A stretch of DNA of 64,000 bases from Pycnococcus provasolii. Lineage: Eukaryota > Chlorophyta > Pseudoscourfieldiophyceae > Pseudoscourfieldiales > Pycnococcaceae. Each line of letters opens with the position of its first letter. Position 1 is the first letter of the stretch. The stretch spans positions 434,001 through 498,000 of the forward strand of contig OW568872.1 of the NCBI GenBank assembly GCA_938743325.2, read 5' to 3'. The notes under the pieces were generated by a model. The model was not told where the DNA came from and did no database searches. It saw only the letters and a list, made by a program, of their open reading frames with translations. Positions 1 through 9,476 of this stretch are shown in pieces. The position numbers were made by a program, and so were the translations under genes.

Positions 1-474
1 CACAGTCAGAGGATCAGCTCCCACCCAGGGTAGGGGGACGTTCCGATGCGCCTCGCCTCGCCTCGATCTCACTCTTTCACTCGCACTCGCAGCCACCTCG
101 ATGAACCTCGCCTCGCCTCGCCTCGCGTCGCCTCGCCTCAGGTCCTCGCCTCGCCACCTTCCCCTCTTCGCCTCCTTCCCCTCTTCGCCTCCCTCCTGCC
201 GGCCTGCCCTCCTTCCTTCCTGACTGCCTGAGCGGCTGAGCATCGCTTCTGACTTTGGAGCCGCGTGTGTTTCTTGACGACTTTTCTTCGCTTCACGAAT
301 CACGAGGAACGACGTACTGTATTCAGCGAAGACCACTCCCCGCCCGCCTGGCCGCCTCCCCTTCAGCCCTTCCCTCGGACTGTCGGGGGCTTGTAGGGGG
401 GAGGTGACGTGAGGGAGGAGGTTTATCCCCTACTTTACGTGTCGGAAATCCCACCTCACAACCCTACCCGGTAG
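1..474. other. low-complexity left flank, no gene supported
   Basis: This stretch is dominated by CCTCG/CTTCC-type pyrimidine-rich low-complexity DNA, densest at about 50-230. A short reading frame runs through it, but its product is a low-complexity Ser/Pro/Arg string with no domain-like pattern, so I do not call a gene. It may be the distal upstream region of the gene at 773. Confidence 0.5.
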
Positions 475-504
475 CCCTAACCCTAACCCTAACCCTAACC
501 CTAA
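475..504. repeat. telomere-like (CCCTAA)5 array
   Basis: Five perfect CCCTAA units are followed by a C-run and a T-run. The array lies about 270 bases upstream of the start codon at 773. It belongs to the set of promoter-proximal arrays found throughout the window. Confidence 0.9.
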
Positions 505-772
505 CCCCCCTTTTTTTTTCCGAGAAAAAATTCAAGCTTTTTTTGCCGTGCGCACATACACTTACATCCACTTACGTCAGCACGTGTTTCTTGTGTGCTG
601 TGTGCTGTGTGATTCCGTCGTATTGAAGAGCGTATTATTGGTGGTATGCCATATATTCAGTGAGGCCACCTAGGTGATGGCCTCACATTTCGCCTCGACG
701 TGGTGATTTCGCACGCACGCAGCACGCCTCTTAAGCCTCGCTTCCTGCCTCGTCTCCTCGCACGAACCTCGC

Positions 773-1297
773 ATGGCCATGAAGTCGTCTAACCTTTTAT
801 TAGCACTATTAGCACTATGCACATTTGTGATGGTGCACGCGGAAACGGACGCGCAGTTCCTCGTGACGGACCTTGACCCGAAGAAAACTTACCTACCAGG
901 CATATCCATCGAAAACAAGTGCAGGGCGTGCACATGCCTGTACGAAACGACGGAAAGCAACGTGCGCCTCGTCGTGCGAAGCCGCGTGCCGCCGAACTGG
1001 GTGCTTCTCGGACACGGCGAGAAGCAGGCTGTCGTCAGGAACGCGTGGGCTCTCACTTGCGCCGACGCCAAAGCCGGCAAGGTGGCGTGTGCATTTGACC
1101 ACAAAGAAAAAGAAAGTGCGCTGCAAACGATGTGCGACGCGATTCAGAGGTACAAACCCGCCATGGATATCGTGGATGCGAGTATCGCAGGCGAAAACAA
1201 CCCGGGTGGCCAGCAGGGGCGGGACAAGAAACGCGCCGTGTGCGCGGAAATCATCGGAAGCGGCGTGTGCAGTGGCACAGGCGCACAGGAGCTCTGA
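773..1297 (+). CDS. small secreted Cys-containing protein, unknown function
   Basis: The product is 174 residues. Residues 1-23 are a clear signal peptide: a short basic start, a Leu/Ala-rich core, and cleavage probably after VHA. The mature part has about eight cysteines, including a closely spaced C-x2-C-x-C cluster near residue 50. This pattern fits a disulfide-bonded extracellular or ER protein. There is a Gly/Gln/Arg-rich basic stretch near residues 165-150 from the C-terminus. I do not recognise a family. A distant Canopy/saposin-like fold is conceivable but not supported. The ATG at 773 is the first in frame, and the signal peptide starts directly at it. The next gene is convergent, with 122 bases between the stops. 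Confidence 0.7.
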   Translation: MAMKSSNLLLALLALCTFVMVHAETDAQFLVTDLDPKKTYLPGISIENKCRACTCLYETTESNVRLVVRSRVPPNWVLLGHGEKQAVVRNAWALTCADAKAGKVACAFDHKEKESALQTMCDAIQRYKPAMDIVDASIAGENNPGGQQGRDKKRAVCAEIIGSGVCSGTGAQEL

Positions 1298-1419
1298 TGT
1301 CCGACAAGTTGATTCAACGAAAGCTTGTGTATTAATTATCTTTTAGGTACTGTAGTCTAAGGTAAGCTTCTGTCAACCTCTGCTGTCAACACAACACACA
1401 CGACGCGTCAATCGAACGT

Positions 1420-2442
1420 CTAGTGCTTGGTGATAAAACTCTGCACAAACTCCGTCGCAGGATTGTCGTAAATGTCAACCGGACTGCCAACCTGCTCGAT
1501 GCCGCCTTGGTCGAAAATGACCATCTCGCTCGCAATCTCCATCGCCTCCTCCTGGTCGTGCGTCACGAACACAGTCGTCACCGGAATCTCCTCGTGCAAG
1601 TCGCGCAGCCATCGACGTAGCTCCTTACGCACGTTCACGTCCAGCGCGCCGAACGGCTCGTCGAGCAAAAGCACCTCAGGCTCAAGCGCGAGACTGCGCG
1701 CGAGCGCGATGCGCTGCCTTTGCCCTCCACTGAGCTGGTGGGGGAAGCGATCCGCAAGGTGCTCCAGCTTCACGAGCTCAAGCAAGTCTTTGACTCGCCG
1801 CGCCGTGCTCTCCTTTTCGCGCCCGCGAATGTCCAGGCCGAAGCTGACGTTCTCGCCAACGGTCATGTACGGGAAGAGCGCATAGTTCTGGAAAAGAAAG
1901 CCGATGTTGCGGTCGCGCGGCTCACAGTCCGTCATCTCGCGGCCGTTCAGCCACACAGACCCGCGGTCGGAGCGCTCGAGGCCTGCGATCAGTCGAAGCA
2001 GTGTTGTCTTGCCTGAGCCGCTTGGTCCGACGAGTGCAACCAGGCTTGAGGTTTCAATTTCGAGGTTGATGTTCTTCAGCGCCCAACGTTCGCCGTCATA
2101 CGACTTCCACACCTGTATTGGTTTACGAGTTTCGTTTTGTTGGGTGGTGGAAATGTGAGTCAACAAGAAGGCGTCGGTGAAGTGCATAGCAAGTCGAGAA
2201 AATGAACGTACGTCCTCGACGAGAACCGAGTTGCGCGTCACGCTACTCCGCCGTCCGTGGCTCCGTCCTCCCGCTCCCACCGCCCCTGCTCGCCGTCTGC
2301 TGCTTGGCGTCCTCATCATCATACTGTTTGTGCTCACGACGGGCCTACAACTACTCACCGTCGTTGTGTTGCGACGCTGTCCTCCCCCAACCCTACCCGA
2401 ACCGCAACCCTTACCCATGTTGGTGCCACGCAGCACGTGCAT
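1420..2442 (-). CDS. cysA: CysA-type sulfate/thiosulfate ABC importer ATPase, plastid-targeted
   Basis: This is the ATP-hydrolysing subunit of a sulfate permease. In green algae such proteins (SABC in Chlamydomonas) act at the chloroplast envelope with SulP1/SulP2. All ABC motifs are present: Walker [11 protein letters not shown]-loop [12 protein letters not shown], signature LSGGQRQR, Walker [13 protein letters not shown] and the H-loop THDQEEA. The first ~70 residues are Arg/Ser/Gly-rich and resemble a transit peptide. A 99-base intron (plus-strand 2113-2211, GTACGT...CAG on the minus strand) should be removed. Splicing joins VLVED directly to [14 protein letters not shown], the normal N-terminal beta-strand of the family, and gives about 307 residues. 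The intron is a multiple of three and has no in-frame stop, so an unspliced reading frame also stays open. The protein ends soon after the ABC domain, with no room for a full TOBE domain. Confidence 0.9.
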   Translation of the reverse strand: MHVLRGTNMGKGCGSGRVGGGQRRNTTTVSSCRPVVSTNSMMMRTPSSRRRAGAVGAGGRSHGRRSSVTRNSVLVEDVRSFSRLAMHFTDAFLLTHISTTQQNETRKPIQVWKSYDGERWALKNINLEIETSSLVALVGPSGSGKTTLLRLIAGLERSDRGSVWLNGREMTDCEPRDRNIGFLFQNYALFPYMTVGENVSFGLDIRGREKESTARRVKDLLELVKLEHLADRFPHQLSGGQRQRIALARSLALEPEVLLLDEPFGALDVNVRKELRRWLRDLHEEIPVTTVFVTHDQEEAMEIASEMVIFDQGGIEQVGSPVDIYDNPATEFVQSFITKH

Positions 2443-3812
2443 AGCTTCGAGGTATTAAGGAATACGGACGATACAAATAAGAATCTGGTTTACGAACTGG
2501 GAACCTTAAGGCCTTAAGGATGACGCGGCCGATGATCCCCTATGATGCCCGGAGAATGCCGATGCCGATGATGGCCGCCTTCTTCAGGCCGGATGAGGAT
2601 TGAGGCCTTGAGATGGGGAGCAGTGAGCTGGAGTTGGCCAAGTTTGGATAAACTGGTCACCACCACCGACGAGCTCAGTTGTGAGTGGAGGCAACCAGAT
2701 AAATGGATGCAAAGATGCAACAACGGCAGGTCGAAGGAGGTAAGAACTAAAAAGGGAAAGGTCGGCGTCGTGTGCAGTTGTGCACACTTTCTTCAGGTGG
2801 TGTCACTTCACTCAGTTCACCATCAGTTCACTCAGTTGTCTGATGTAGTTTTGTAAGGTTAGTTTGCTAAAGGTAGCGTGGTCAAAAACGAACAAAACAA
2901 CTAAACCTTTACTCGTAGGCCGTAGGGTAGAGTGGTACATATGTAGAGGAAACAACATACACTGTATGCAGGTATGCGCGCACAACACAGCAACTAACCT
3001 TAAAGGTTTCCAGTGCGTGCACGGTATTGTGGATGGTACATATTACCCACCTGGAGGCTGCCAAGGTTGTATGTACAGTAGGTGCCAGTGCTCCCAAGGT
3101 AAAGTGGTAAACCTTTTTATGCCGATAATAAGGGCGTTCGCGCAGTCCAGTTGTGCTGTATGCTACGACAGTAAAGGTTTACAGCAAGGGGAAATGAGTG
3201 TATTTCCCCTTGTTTACAGTGTGTGCAACTTTGTGCAGTGCCTGAGTGCAGAGCTGCCAGTGCAGTGGACCCAGTGCAGTGTTACGCGCAGGTTGCCAGA
3301 AGTGGTACAAAGTACAGCCATGACTCCATGGGGATCCCGTGGCCAAGGTGGCCCTCGCCATCGGATGTGCGCATGCATGCATGATGAGCGCATTCCTTCT
3401 TCCGATGATGGCGGGGAAGACTTACTGTATTTCAACTGGAGTTTGTGAGCTCACGTTTTTTCATACCACTCCAGTTGTCGTGGTCACCTGGTTGACACGC
3501 GCTTCGTGCTCGTGGTCGTGCTCGTCGTGCTCGTCGTCCTTCGACGCTTTTGCAGGCGTTGCCTTGGACTTTCGCGTTTCGACTTTCGAGGAGTGGGGTT
3601 TGCGCTCCTTCGGCGGTGGGGCGCGCGTTTCCATTTCATGTTTCAGTTTTATACTTCGATTCTCCGAGGTATCTTTTCATTGCTTGCGTGTTGTCTGACA
3701 CCCGTCACCCGTCTCCTCCCTCCGGTTCTCTGACTCGGCGACTCTCCGTGTGAACGAACACGGCCGCAAGTAAGCACTCCTCGACGCGGTGCTATCGTAT
3801 TCCTCCACCGCG
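2443..3812. other. 1.37-kb intergenic region without a supported gene
   Basis: The region lies between the divergent CysA-like and AP-1 sigma genes. It is richer in A/T and in short repeats (AAGGTTT, TACAGTA, CAGTGCA) than the coding DNA around it. It holds open frames of up to about 190 codons (for example 2864-3448 on the plus strand), but these start in promoter-like DNA and show no domain pattern. It contains a paired CCTTAAGG motif near 2503-2520 and the hairpin described at 3185. Confidence 0.5.
3185..3212. repeat. perfect 11-bp hairpin
   Basis: CAAGGGGAAAT and ATTTCCCCTTG form an 11-bp perfect inverted repeat around a 6-base loop. Each arm is flanked on its outer side by GTTTACAG, which appears as a direct repeat. 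It could be a regulatory hairpin or the remnant of a small insertion. Confidence 0.6.
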
Positions 3813-4464
3813 ATGATTCACTTCATGTTGCTCGTGTCGCGGCAGGGCAAGGTGCGCCTGAGCAAATTCTACAGCCAGTACACAGGCAAGGAACGCACGA
3901 AAATCATGAAGCAGCTTGCTCCGCTCATCTTGTCGCGGCCTGCGAGGCTGTGCAACTTCATCGAGTACCAGGACCTGCGTGTCGCCTACAAGAGGTACGC
4001 GAGCTTGTACTTCGTCGTTGGAATTGACGCGAACGACAACGAGCTGCACGCGCTTGACATGATCCACCACTACGTCGAGGTTCTCGACAGGTACTTTGGC
4101 AACGTCTGCGAGTTGGACCTCATATTCAACTTTCACAGAGCCTACTTCGTGCTTGACGAGGTTCTCGTCGCTGGCGGCTTGCAGGAGACGAGCAAGAAGC
4201 ACAGTACGTCTCTTTCTTTCTTTCTTTGTGTTGTGTCTTTCTCCGAGAGATATGCCTCTTAATATGCGATATCTCCGTGGTATCTATCGTATGTGTGTGG
4301 CGCACAGCGAATAACAACAACACAGAACCACCTAGTACTAACAAACACAACCTACACCCACTCACACCCACGTATTTTATTTACTTGATAAAGTTCGTCG
4401 CGCGATTGAGGCGCAGGACGAGTTAGCGGCTCAGACGAGTCCAGGCGGTGAGGCGGAATCGTAA
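3813..4464 (+). CDS. AP1S: AP-1 clathrin adaptor complex small (sigma) subunit
   Basis: This is the sigma subunit of the AP-1 adaptor, which sorts cargo at the trans-Golgi network and endosomes. Exon 1 (3813-4203) starts MIHFMLLVSRQGKVRLSK and contains the conserved YKRYASLYF, ELHALDMIHHYVEVLDRYF and NVCELDLIFNFH blocks. The MIHF start and the HHYVE block match AP-1 better than AP-2 sigma. A 190-base intron (4204-4393, GTACGT...AAG) follows SKKH. Exon 2 (4394-4464) then reads IRRAIEAQDELAAQTS, as expected from the family's C-terminal helix. The total is 153 residues, normal for the family. Without splicing the frame runs into AT-rich DNA and loses the helix. The ATG at 3813 is chosen because MI(H/R)F is the universal start. 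Confidence 0.93.
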
Positions 4465-4693
4465 GCCGGCATGACTGACTGACTGACTGTTGTAATCATA
4501 CATACATACATTTAGCACACGAAACTTACCTACTACGGGTACTTTCAAGACGGGAAAAAATGAGGGACACGCACGCCATACATAGACTTATCTTATCGTA
4601 GGCTGATTGATGAGGCCATTTCTGGCCATGGCCTCTACGAACCGGTTCCAACAACAATCTCCACATCATGGACAAGGGCAGATCAACCCCCAG

Positions 4694-4735
4694 GGGTTAG
4701 GGTTAGGGTTAGGGTTAGGGTTAGGGTTAGGGTTA
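4694..4735. repeat. telomere-like (GGGTTA)7 array
   Basis: Seven perfect GGGTTA units lie in the 469-base gap between the AP-1 sigma stop and the ACT-domain gene, about 200 bases upstream of the latter's ATG. A short TGACTGACTGACTG repeat (about 4470-4490) and CATACATACATA follow the AP-1 gene. Nothing else is seen in the gap. Confidence 0.9.
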
Positions 4736-4933
4736 TCATTGCGACCAAGCATGGGAGGCAAGGAGTGTATCCCCATGTGGGTAGTTTGAACAAGGTTTTT
4801 GTACGGGCCGTCTCCGCTCCGATTCTCCGCTCCGACCGCCCCCGTTTTCCTGGGCGCGTTTGGTTCGTGCTCTGTCCGCGTCCAACATCACTCCATCACT
4901 CCCGAACCTGCTGTGTTCATCCTCGCTGGTAAC

Positions 4934-6055
4934 ATGCTTGTAAAAATGTCTGCGCGCATGTCTGCCGTGCGTGCGTGCCAGGCTCCTCCCCAGGCTTCTC
5001 CCCGATCTCAGGGTGCTTTGTGTTCTCGGGGTGCTTTGTGTTCTCCTCTTCCTCTTCGTCGTCGTCCTGCTAATCGTCCTGGTGGTCGTGTATCTGCGGT
5101 ATCTGCGGTATCTGCGGTATCTGCCCGCGTGGTCTCACGTGCTCATGATCATCGTCCATGTGGTTCTGGGGTTGTTGGTGGTAATGGTGGTTCTGCTGGC
5201 ATGATGATGGTTGGTGTGACGCGACGTAATTTAGTGTGCCGCGCCATTTTGGACACGTCGAAGTCCGAAGACGAATCCTTTGACCTCGACGACCTCGACG
5301 AAGAGACGATCGCCGCCATGGAAAACGCCGTGTCGTGCTACGTCGCGTCGTGCAGCTTCGAACACAGCGACGACCACTCGTGCACCAAATTCACCGTCTC
5401 GTGCCGCGACAACCAAGCGCTCCTGCAGGCCGTCGCGTGGACGGTCAACGGAATGGGATACGCGATGGTGGACGCGTCGCTCGAAACCACCGTAGACGAA
5501 AGCGACGACGAGTACCTAGACGCCAACGTGACGTTCACACTGCACACAAAAACGAAAACTGCGCTCTCCGACCGCGACGCCGCCGATATCGCCGGGCGCG
5601 TCGAGGACGTCGTGCACTTCTGTGCGCCCGTTAACGTAGCGCCAACTGACGGTGAGTTGGACGTGGACGGGGCGCCCGTCGCAAGCCACGGACATGGTGA
5701 CGTCACCGTGCACAACGAAAAGGGTGGGAAAACAACACTGATCGACGTTGAAGGGACACATCCTGCCACGCGTGAGCCTGGCGCACTGCTGGAGGCGGCA
5801 AGTGTGCTTCACGCCGCCGGCCTGCGCGTGGTTGGGGCCAAGATTGAGACGGTAAGCGGGTGCAACGAGCCTACGCACTGCGGACGACGCTTTCGATTTC
5901 AAGTGCTCTCGAGCCGCGGAGAAAGGCTTCAGCACGATCGGATGTTTGGTATAATCTATGCTCTTGAGTTGGCCTTATCACAACTCGTCCTGTCGTCGGA
6001 CGGAAAGCCTTCGTGGATGTCCGATCGTCTCGTTGCACCAGCGCTCGATTCGTAA
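4934..6055 (+). CDS. chloroplast ACT-domain protein (ACR11/12-like)
   Basis: The product is about 373 residues. The first ~90 are Ala/Arg/Ser/Val-rich and look like a transit peptide; they include a short VSA tandem (about 5088-5120). From about residue 100 there is an acidic segment, then a first ACT-like unit (SCTKFTVSCRDNQALLQAVAWTVNGMGYAMVDASLET) and a second one (GGKTTLIDVEGTHPATREPGALLEAASVLHAAGLRVVGAKIET). Paired ACT domains usually bind amino acids and regulate metabolic enzymes. ACR11/ACR12-type plant proteins act in the chloroplast, with glutamine synthetase among the partners proposed. No catalytic domain is attached. The first good ATG is at 4934; further upstream there is no in-frame ATG before the TTAGGG array. 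Confidence 0.8.
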   Translation: MLVKMSARMSAVRACQAPPQASPRSQGALCSRGALCSPLPLRRRPANRPGGRVSAVSAVSAVSARVVSRAHDHRPCGSGVVGGNGGSAGMMMVGVTRRNLVCRAILDTSKSEDESFDLDDLDEETIAAMENAVSCYVASCSFEHSDDHSCTKFTVSCRDNQALLQAVAWTVNGMGYAMVDASLETTVDESDDEYLDANVTFTLHTKTKTALSDRDAADIAGRVEDVVHFCAPVNVAPTDGELDVDGAPVASHGHGDVTVHNEKGGKTTLIDVEGTHPATREPGALLEAASVLHAAGLRVVGAKIETVSGCNEPTHCGRRFRFQVLSSRGERLQHDRMFGIIYALELALSQLVLSSDGKPSWMSDRLVAPALDS

Positions 6056-6227
6056 GTTCTCGCGGCGTACTTTTTCTTCTTCTCCTACGTTTTCCTTTCC
6101 TTTTTTGCTAAGATCGCTCATTCAGTAATGGAATGTACTTTTACTTTGTGAACAAATTACGTTTGTGTGTCACAACTTGTTGACTAAAAAAGACATGAAA
6201 TGGCTTTTTACATCATCATCAATCGCC

Positions 6228-7865
6228 TCACAGCTTTGCTAGAGGCGCGAGCACGTTGTCATCGTCGCTCGTCGCGTTCATCACCATATCGACGTCTCTG
6301 TCTGACACATCCTCGAGGCGACTGTACTGCCACGGTGGCGAACCTGGCGACTTAGTGACCAGACGATGTGTCACGCCGGCGAAGAAGTCGCCCTTCTTCG
6401 CATCGTCCGCATCATCAAGCGTTTTCACAAAGTGCCACATGGCTCGAGCCTCCGCACGAAGGCATTCCGCGAGACTTGGACGCTTGCCGTCGCCGCTGCC
6501 GCGGCCATACCGAAGCAGAGCCATGGAGACCTTGAGAGAGAGCGGATTTGCCGTCTCCATCGCAGCTTCACACGACACGATCCACTCGCGCACGCGCTCT
6601 AGCTGCTCATTCTTCGCTGCTGCGAGCTGCTCGTCGATGCGTAGCCTCTCCTCCTTGAGCTTCGCCACGCACTCCTCCACAGTCTCCGCATCGAAACATC
6701 TGTTCAGATACCCGCCGTCCCGGAGCAAGCTTAACTCTGTCCTTTTCACGTCGTCCGTGTCCATCGCCGCCACGGTCACCTCCGCGAGAACCTGCTCGAT
6801 GCCCGCGCGAGCCACATTGCGTGACACAGCTATGTCCGCGGATTGCGCCAGCCGGTCCACTAGGCTGCCAATCTGGCTGCTACGCACAAAGTGCGTGGCG
6901 ATACCCGCCTCGTACGCCTCCAAACCACTGAGCTTGCCTCCGGTGAGGGCGAGGTAGTTCCCAAGGGCGCGTGGCAGAGACGACAGCAGGTGCGTGCCCC
7001 CTACGTCGGGGAAGATACCGATGGCACACTCGGGCATGGCAAACACGCAGCGCTCTGTTGCGACTCGGTAGCTTCCATGTGCAGATACGCCGACACCGCC
7101 TCCCATGACCGGCCCGTCCCAGATGCTGACGTACGGCACCGTAACCGTGGACGTTCTGTGGTCGAGGCTGTACTCCTCCGTGAAGAATTGCATCGCTTCC
7201 TGCGGCTTGAGCTTCAGGATACCGCGTACGTCGCCTCCGGCGCAGAACGCCGGCTTGGGCAGTGTGCCTGCCTTGCTTGCTCGCGGCGCACCGCGCACGA
7301 GCAGGCAGTTGAACGAGTGGTTGCTCACAGCAACGTCCTCGTCTTCTTTTTTGTCTTTATCTATGTACATGGCCGCCGCCCCTTCCACGGCGTCGACGTG
7401 CATTCTCATTTCTCGGATCATTTTTGGCGTGAGCGCGTTCAGGCGCTCTGGGTTGTGCAAGGTGAGCACTCCGAGTCGCGACGAGACGCGGTTGATCAGC
7501 ACGGTATCTTCGAGCGTTTGCGCCGATCCTGGCTGCACGGACACGACGGACGCCGCGTTTGTCATTTCGTTTGCAATTAAGGATGCGTGTAGTTCTTTCC
7601 TGAACCCGGCGTAGAACTCCTTGATTGAGGTCAGGGGTGAGACGAGCGTGTTTGCGTATGCCGCGGACGGACCCGTTCCACTACCACCACCACCACCACC
7701 GCCGCTAGAAGATGAAGGTGAAGATGAAGATGAAGGTGAAGATGAAGATGAAGGTGATGATGCTGATGCTGAAAACCCAAGACAGAATGATGAAGGCACA
7801 GACGCAGATACAGACGCAGATACACGACACACAGAGACACCAGAGGTTACCAGATTAAAACGCAT
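6228..7865 (-). CDS. HIBCH: 3-hydroxyisobutyryl-CoA hydrolase-like enzyme, probably mitochondrial
   Basis: This crotonase-fold enzyme would hydrolyse 3-hydroxyisobutyryl-CoA in valine breakdown. It shows LTLHNPERLNALTPKMI near the start of the domain, the oxyanion motif FCAGGDVRGI, and WDGPVMGGGVGVSAHG. The HIBCH-specific PECAIGIFPDVGGTHLLSSLP carries the catalytic acidic residues. A long C-terminal helical tail is also typical of HIBCH as opposed to enoyl-CoA hydratases. The first ~75 residues include a mitochondrial-like start and a Ser/Pro then Gly-rich linker encoded by a trinucleotide-rich stretch (7681-7760). The start at MRFNLV (7865) is the first ATG; the frame remains open further upstream without an ATG. 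A plant CHY1-type peroxisomal location is possible, but no PTS1 is seen. Confidence 0.88.
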   Translation of the reverse strand: MRFNLVTSGVSVCRVSASVSASVPSSFCLGFSASASSPSSSSSPSSSSSPSSSSGGGGGGGSGTGPSAAYANTLVSPLTSIKEFYAGFRKELHASLIANEMTNAASVVSVQPGSAQTLEDTVLINRVSSRLGVLTLHNPERLNALTPKMIREMRMHVDAVEGAAAMYIDKDKKEDEDVAVSNHSFNCLLVRGAPRASKAGTLPKPAFCAGGDVRGILKLKPQEAMQFFTEEYSLDHRTSTVTVPYVSIWDGPVMGGGVGVSAHGSYRVATERCVFAMPECAIGIFPDVGGTHLLSSLPRALGNYLALTGGKLSGLEAYEAGIATHFVRSSQIGSLVDRLAQSADIAVSRNVARAGIEQVLAEVTVAAMDTDDVKRTELSLLRDGGYLNRCFDAETVEECVAKLKEERLRIDEQLAAAKNEQLERVREWIVSCEAAMETANPLSLKVSMALLRYGRGSGDGKRPSLAECLRAEARAMWHFVKTLDDADDAKKGDFFAGVTHRLVTKSPGSPPWQYSRLEDVSDRDVDMVMNATSDDDNVLAPLAKL

Positions 7866-7954
7866 GAAAACCTTCAAAAGAAAAGGACAACGCTTGTGTT
7901 TCTTCCACTTATCGTAGTGCTGATAATGAATGGCGAGGGATGAGAATACCAACG

Positions 7955-7963
7955 TATATATAT
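7955..7963. promoter_or_regulatory. TATA-like element between divergent genes
   Basis: TATATATAT lies about 90 bases upstream of the HIBCH-like ATG and 170 bases upstream of the CDF gene. The spacing suits a core promoter for the minus-strand gene. It is short and could be chance. Confidence 0.3.
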
Positions 7964-7997
7964 GGCGACGGCGGAAGGCCTAAAACTTAAAAGGTAC

Positions 7998-8039
7998 CCC
8001 TAACCCTAACCCTAACCCTAACCCTAACCCTAACCCTAC
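7998..8039. repeat. telomere-like (CCCTAA)6 array in a divergent promoter
   Basis: Six perfect CCCTAA units plus one variant unit sit between the HIBCH-like and CDF genes, about 100 bases upstream of the CDF ATG. A further AAACCCTAACC follows at about 8044. Confidence 0.9.
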
Positions 8040-8135
8040 TCCTGAAACCCTAACCAGGTGTCTGTCTACCGTTTGGTATGCCTCTACCACGGGTAACCCC
8101 TTCCTAACGGTGTTCATGCGTGCATGCCGAAATAA

Positions 8136-9392
8136 ATGGCCGCGCAAATGCAAAGAACGCTCACACCGTTTCAGCTTACTCGTTTAGGCGCGTTCAGTAA
8201 TGTTACTCTAGCTGCTGCGAAAGCACTTGCGGGAATCGCCTCTAGCTCACCAGCCATGCTCGCTGACGCCGCACACAGCCTCGGGGACCTACTGGGAGAC
8301 GGTGTGACGTACTGGGCAATCAAAGAAGCGCAAGCAGCACCTTCTGCAATGCACCCGTGGGGAAAGGGGAAAATGGAAACGCTCGGAACTCTTGGTCTTG
8401 CCGGTGTTCTCGTGGGAACGGGAGGAGGACTGGCGTACAACGGCTTGCAGACTTTGGCGGAGGCAACGACGGCGACGGCGACCGGCGACCCTGCAACACC
8501 TATGTGGATTGCCTTTGCCGCAGCCGTGGGGTCCATCGGCGCAAAGGAAGGCCTCTACCAACTGACAATGGCTAACGCAGCCAAATCGGAACTCATGATT
8601 GCTAATGCGTGGCACCACCGAAGTGATGCGCTCTCATCATTTGCAGCCGCCGTTGGCATTGGAGGTGCTATGTCAGGGATGCCTCTACTGGACCCCGTCG
8701 CTGGACTTTTCGTGAGCGGTTTGATCGTGAGGGAGGGTGTAAAGATGGGAAGAGGGGCGCTGAGAGAACTGCTCGATGAGGCACTTGAGCCAAGCAGAAT
8801 GGCACCTCTACGTGCAACTGTCGAGGCGGTTGACGGTGTGGAGGGAATCGCGGCAATTCGAGCAAGACGGATGGGTCCATTTCTTATCATGGAGGTTGCA
8901 ATCGAAGTTGATGAGCTCATGTCGGTGTCAGCGGCCCACGACGTCGCGGTTTCCGTCTCCAGAAGCTTGCGGTGCAGGCATGAGGAGGTGGTGAATGCAT
9001 TCGTGAGCACAGAGCCACGAGGCAGTCGTGAGATTTTGCACCGACATGCGCTGGCTGTTGAAGGTGAAGAGGTCGCTCTTGAGGTCGCCACGCAGACACC
9101 GAAAGCCGCGAAGCCTCGTCTCGAGGTAGAGTCGAAGATACGCGATGTGCTTGCCTCGGATAAATATGCCGCTAACATGAAACTTAGCCGGCTGACGATG
9201 CATCGATTGATGACATTTGATGACGCCCAGTGGGTGGTGGTGATAGACGTGACATTTTTGGATATGAGCAACTTCGCGGAGGCGCCGCGGCTTGCACACG
9301 CGCTGAAAAGGGAGGTAGAAGGCTTACCCGGCGTCGCTGAGGCGGACGTCCACGCCGACCTGACTCTCAGCGAATTCGAAGAATCGCGGTAA
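8136..9392 (+). CDS. cation diffusion facilitator (metal tolerance protein)
   Basis: The product is 418 residues. It should export divalent metals (Zn, Mn, Fe or Co) from the cytosol in exchange for protons. Six membrane segments occupy about residues 12-215. Both metal-site motifs are present: D-A-A-H-S-L-G-D in TM2 and H-H-R-S-D in TM5. The cytosolic part is long and seems to hold two ZT_dimer-like ferredoxin-fold units, one around TVEAVDGVEGIAAIRARRMGPFLIMEVAIEV and one around SRLTMHRLMTFDDAQWVVVIDVTF. Most CDFs have one. The TM2 pattern and length resemble the plant MTPC2/bacterial FieF-MamM side of the family. The metal cannot be settled from sequence alone. Confidence 0.9.
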   Translation: MAAQMQRTLTPFQLTRLGAFSNVTLAAAKALAGIASSSPAMLADAAHSLGDLLGDGVTYWAIKEAQAAPSAMHPWGKGKMETLGTLGLAGVLVGTGGGLAYNGLQTLAEATTATATGDPATPMWIAFAAAVGSIGAKEGLYQLTMANAAKSELMIANAWHHRSDALSSFAAAVGIGGAMSGMPLLDPVAGLFVSGLIVREGVKMGRGALRELLDEALEPSRMAPLRATVEAVDGVEGIAAIRARRMGPFLIMEVAIEVDELMSVSAAHDVAVSVSRSLRCRHEEVVNAFVSTEPRGSREILHRHALAVEGEEVALEVATQTPKAAKPRLEVESKIRDVLASDKYAANMKLSRLTMHRLMTFDDAQWVVVIDVTFLDMSNFAEAPRLAHALKREVEGLPGVAEADVHADLTLSEFEESR

Positions 9393-9476
9393 ACATGTAC
9401 TTGACATTTCTTGTATACGATTCGAGTGACGAGGAGGACAGGTTCGTCGATACTGGTCACAACAGCAAAATTACAC

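Noticed and set aside
46-231. Open frame over the CCTCG tract
   Set aside because: The product is a low-complexity artefact of the pyrimidine repeat.
475-504. Left array read as a chromosome end
   Set aside because: Unique coding DNA continues on both sides, the array is only 30 bases, and a dozen similar ones occur inside the window.
2864-3448. Open frame of about 194 codons with many cysteines
   Set aside because: It lies in repeat-rich promoter DNA, with TG-rich words giving the Cys/Val bias, and shows no domain or homolog-like blocks.
7681-7760. GGT/GAA trinucleotide tract considered as a separate regulatory repeat
   Set aside because: It encodes the Ser/Gly linker of the HIBCH-like protein and needs no other explanation.
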